A stretch of 24,380 nt of DNA from Hyphomonas sp. UBA5111 (lineage in GTDB: Bacteria > Pseudomonadota > Alphaproteobacteria > Caulobacterales > Hyphomonadaceae), in contig DHZF01000079.1 of NCBI GenBank assembly GCA_002414505.1, forward strand, positions 1 through 24,380, in the 5' to 3' direction. Under the pieces are notes generated by a model. That model saw only the letters and a program-made list of their open reading frames with translations, was not told the origin of the DNA and did no database searches. A program made the translations under genes and the position numbers. Shown here one piece after another: positions 22,894 to 24,380 of this stretch. The first letter of the stretch is position 1. The number at the start of each line of letters is the position of its first letter.

Positions 22894-24036
22894 CTAGACG
22901 ACCATTTCGATCTCAAGTGGCTTCAAACCGGTCTTGAAGGCGAGTGGTTTGGCCATTTTCGGCAGGGCCATCATTGCATCCAGGGCCTGCTTGGCGCGGA
23001 TGCGGACATCCTCGGGAATGAGCACCTCATATTCGCCCGTGACCAGGCAATCATAGATGTTTTCCAGAGTGATGCGCTTCATGTGCGGGCAGAGATTGCA
23101 CGGACGGATGAAGTTCACACCCGGATTGGCTGAGGCGACATTGTCGCTCATCGAGCATTCCGTCAGCAGGACCACCTTGTTCGGGCTTTCCTCGGCCACA
23201 TAATTGGCCAGCGCGGAGGTCGAGCCAGCAAAGTCTGACGCTTCCAGTACGTCCGGCGGACATTCCGGGTGGGCCAGGATGACCACACCCGGATGGGCCT
23301 CGCGTAATTGCTCGACATCATCGGCGCTGAACATCTCGTGCACTTCGCACGCGCCCGGCCAGGTCATGACGCGGATGCCGGTCTGGGCGGCCACGTTCTT
23401 GGCAAGGTACTGATCCGGCACGAGGATCACCGTATCGGTGTTCCACTCCGCAGCTATGGCTTCGACAACTTGGGCCGCATTGGAACTGGTGCAGGTGATA
23501 TGGCACTCGGCCTTCACCTCAGCGGTACAGTTCACATAGGTCACGATCGGGTAGTTCGGGAATTTCTCCTTGATCAGGCGGACATCGGCGCCCGTGATCG
23601 ACGCGGCAAGCGAACAGCCTGCGCGTGTGTCAGGAATAAGCACCGTTTTCTCTGGCGCGAGGATCTTGGAGGTCTCGGCCATGAAGTGTACGCCGGCCTG
23701 CACGATGATATCGGCATCCACATTGGCAGCTTCCCGGGCCAGCTGGAGGCTGTCACCGCGGAAATCGCCCACAAGCTGGAAAATGTCCGGCGTCATGTAA
23801 TTGTGCGCGAGGATGACCGCGTTCTTCTCTTTCTTGAGACGGTTGATCGCGGCCACGAGGGGGGCAATTGCAGGCCATTCCATCGGCGTGATGAAATCCT
23901 GAACGAGCGGGTAAAGCGCGTCCGTTTCTGCCTTCACGGCGTCATCATAGGAAAGACCGCGCGCTTCAGCAGCAGATGCTCCGCGCAGCGGGGTCGGGGT
24001 GGGACAGCCGGGGCCTGAATCAATGAGACGTGCCAT
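22894..24036 (-). CDS. nadA: Quinolinate synthase A
   Basis: Oxygen-sensitive [4Fe-4S] enzyme that condenses iminoaspartate with dihydroxyacetone phosphate to quinolinate. The 380-residue protein has the three expected cluster cysteines, in DTRAGCSLA, VLLTECSMSDN and CNLCPHMK, and family blocks AVILAHNYMTPDIFQLVGD, VHFMAETSKIL, VTYVNCTAEVKAE and the substrate-binding ITCTSSNA. An N-terminal extension of about 50 residues before the first repeat is usual in alphaproteobacteria. The ATG at 24036 has a strong Shine-Dalgarno, AAGGAGGAAAAC, directly upstream. It is the first gene of the nad operon. Confidence 0.97.
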   Translation of the reverse strand: MARLIDSGPGCPTPTPLRGASAAEARGLSYDDAVKAETDALYPLVQDFITPMEWPAIAPLVAAINRLKKEKNAVILAHNYMTPDIFQLVGDFRGDSLQLAREAANVDADIIVQAGVHFMAETSKILAPEKTVLIPDTRAGCSLAASITGADVRLIKEKFPNYPIVTYVNCTAEVKAECHITCTSSNAAQVVEAIAAEWNTDTVILVPDQYLAKNVAAQTGIRVMTWPGACEVHEMFSADDVEQLREAHPGVVILAHPECPPDVLEASDFAGSTSALANYVAEESPNKVVLLTECSMSDNVASANPGVNFIRPCNLCPHMKRITLENIYDCLVTGEYEVLIPEDVRIRAKQALDAMMALPKMAKPLAFKTGLKPLEIEMVV

Positions 24037-24059
24037 GTTTTCCTCCTTCGCAGACCAAC

Positions 24060-24080
24060 TTATGCTCGATCTGAGTATAA
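24060..24080 (-). promoter_or_regulatory. Palindromic operator-like site over the nadA promoter
   Basis: Arms TTATGCTC and GAGTATAA around a 5-base GATCT spacer give a 21-bp inverted repeat with a single mismatch. It lies 24 bases before the nadA ATG and overlaps the -10 box, the expected position for a repressor site. Alphaproteobacterial nadABC operons are, as I recall, predicted to be under the NadQ regulator; I cannot confirm that this motif is its site. Confidence 0.6.
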
Positions 24081-24106
24081 TATAGGCCCGAAACCTGCCG
24101 CTTCAA
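24077..24106 (-). promoter_or_regulatory. Sigma-70-type promoter of nadA
   Basis: On the minus strand, TTGAAG (24106-24101) lies 16 bases before TATATT (24084-24079), or 18 bases before TATTAT (24082-24077). Transcription would start near 24070, giving a leader of about 35 bases. It is the best -35/-10 pair I found in the window. Confidence 0.65.
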
Positions 24107-24380
24107 GGGGACTGGCCTCCAAACGTCAGGGATTCAGGTCGCTCGTACGACAGAAACTTGAAGCTTATGCGCACTCTGAGCAAAAGGGATGTAGCGCCTG
24201 TGAAAAGATCAGGCAAGCCAATTTTGGCGTAAACCCCGCGTCAGCCCTCGTCGAACAGTTCCAGCGCGGCGGCTGTCATGGCCTCTACGCCCGTTGCGAT
24301 GGTCGAGTCATGATCCGCCCTATAACAGCTCTCAACGCCACCTTGCCTGCTCTCCGTTCACCAACGATTTCGCACTTCTT
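24107..24380. other. Right-edge region without a supported gene
   Basis: About 270 bases upstream of the nadA promoter. Minus-strand frames end here: one, open at the window edge, stops at 24285 after 31 codons; another stops at 24241 after about 38 codons with a plausible tail (VEAMTAAALELFDEG). Either could be the C-terminus of a gene outside the window, but each is too short to call. I see no RNA gene or repeat. Confidence 0.3.

Noticed and set aside
24241..24357. Short minus-strand frame with a protein-like C-terminal tail near the right edge
   Set aside because: It is closed by a stop upstream within 38 codons and has no ATG start giving a full gene; without the sequence beyond the edge it cannot be supported.

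Overview
The window is a gene-dense, GC-rich stretch of an alphaproteobacterial chromosome, most likely from the Hyphomonadaceae or a close relative in the Caulobacter/Maricaulis group. The evidence is an RNase E with an acidic insert in its S1 domain lying divergently from an AmiC-type amidase, a CC0125/CC1285-type lipoprotein (a family named after Caulobacter loci), separate glycyl-tRNA synthetase alpha and beta genes close to ppdK, and a SleB-type cell wall hydrolase after ppdK. The genus is an inference from gene content only. I see no IS element, prophage, tRNA, rRNA or CRISPR array. Almost everything is housekeeping.

Layout. 1-1277 (minus) is the N-terminal part of RNase E, cut by the left edge. 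After a 411-base divergent spacer come, on the plus strand, a periplasmic amidase, a TPR lipoprotein, ispE, and a WecA/WbpL-like polyprenyl-phosphate sugar-phosphate transferase that overlaps ispE by 4 bases. A long-chain polyprenyl diphosphate synthase converges on it from the minus strand (6649-7683). From 7848 the plus strand carries a lipoprotein, a DUF2007 protein and a TrmN6-like methyltransferase, all overlapping or abutting. A 45-residue membrane miniprotein and glyQ follow. A secreted caspase-fold/WD40 protein sits between glyQ and glyS. ppdK ends at a textbook intrinsic terminator, and a membrane-anchored SleB-type hydrolase follows. The right end is a minus-strand NAD operon, nadA - small exported protein - nadB - nadC, with an SDR oxidoreductase just downstream. 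It has a recognisable promoter whose -10 box lies under a near-perfect 21-bp palindrome.

How the genes fit together. ispE and the polyprenyl diphosphate synthase both serve isoprenoid supply (quinone side chains, undecaprenyl carriers), and the transferase between them uses a polyprenyl-phosphate carrier. The amidase and the SleB-type protein remodel peptidoglycan. RNase E, TrmN6 and GlyQ/GlyS serve RNA and translation. PPDK links pyruvate and PEP. nadABC makes nicotinate mononucleotide from aspartate.

The points that stand out are the two-domain caspase/WD40 protein with an intact His/Cys dyad between the two glycyl-tRNA synthetase subunits, an AT-rich insertion-like segment inside glyS, the operator-like palindrome at nadA, the unrecognised Cys-rich exported protein inside the nad operon, and the 45-codon membrane gene. 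I did not find a clear multi-gene novel system; the caspase/WD40 protein is the best single candidate for unusual biology.
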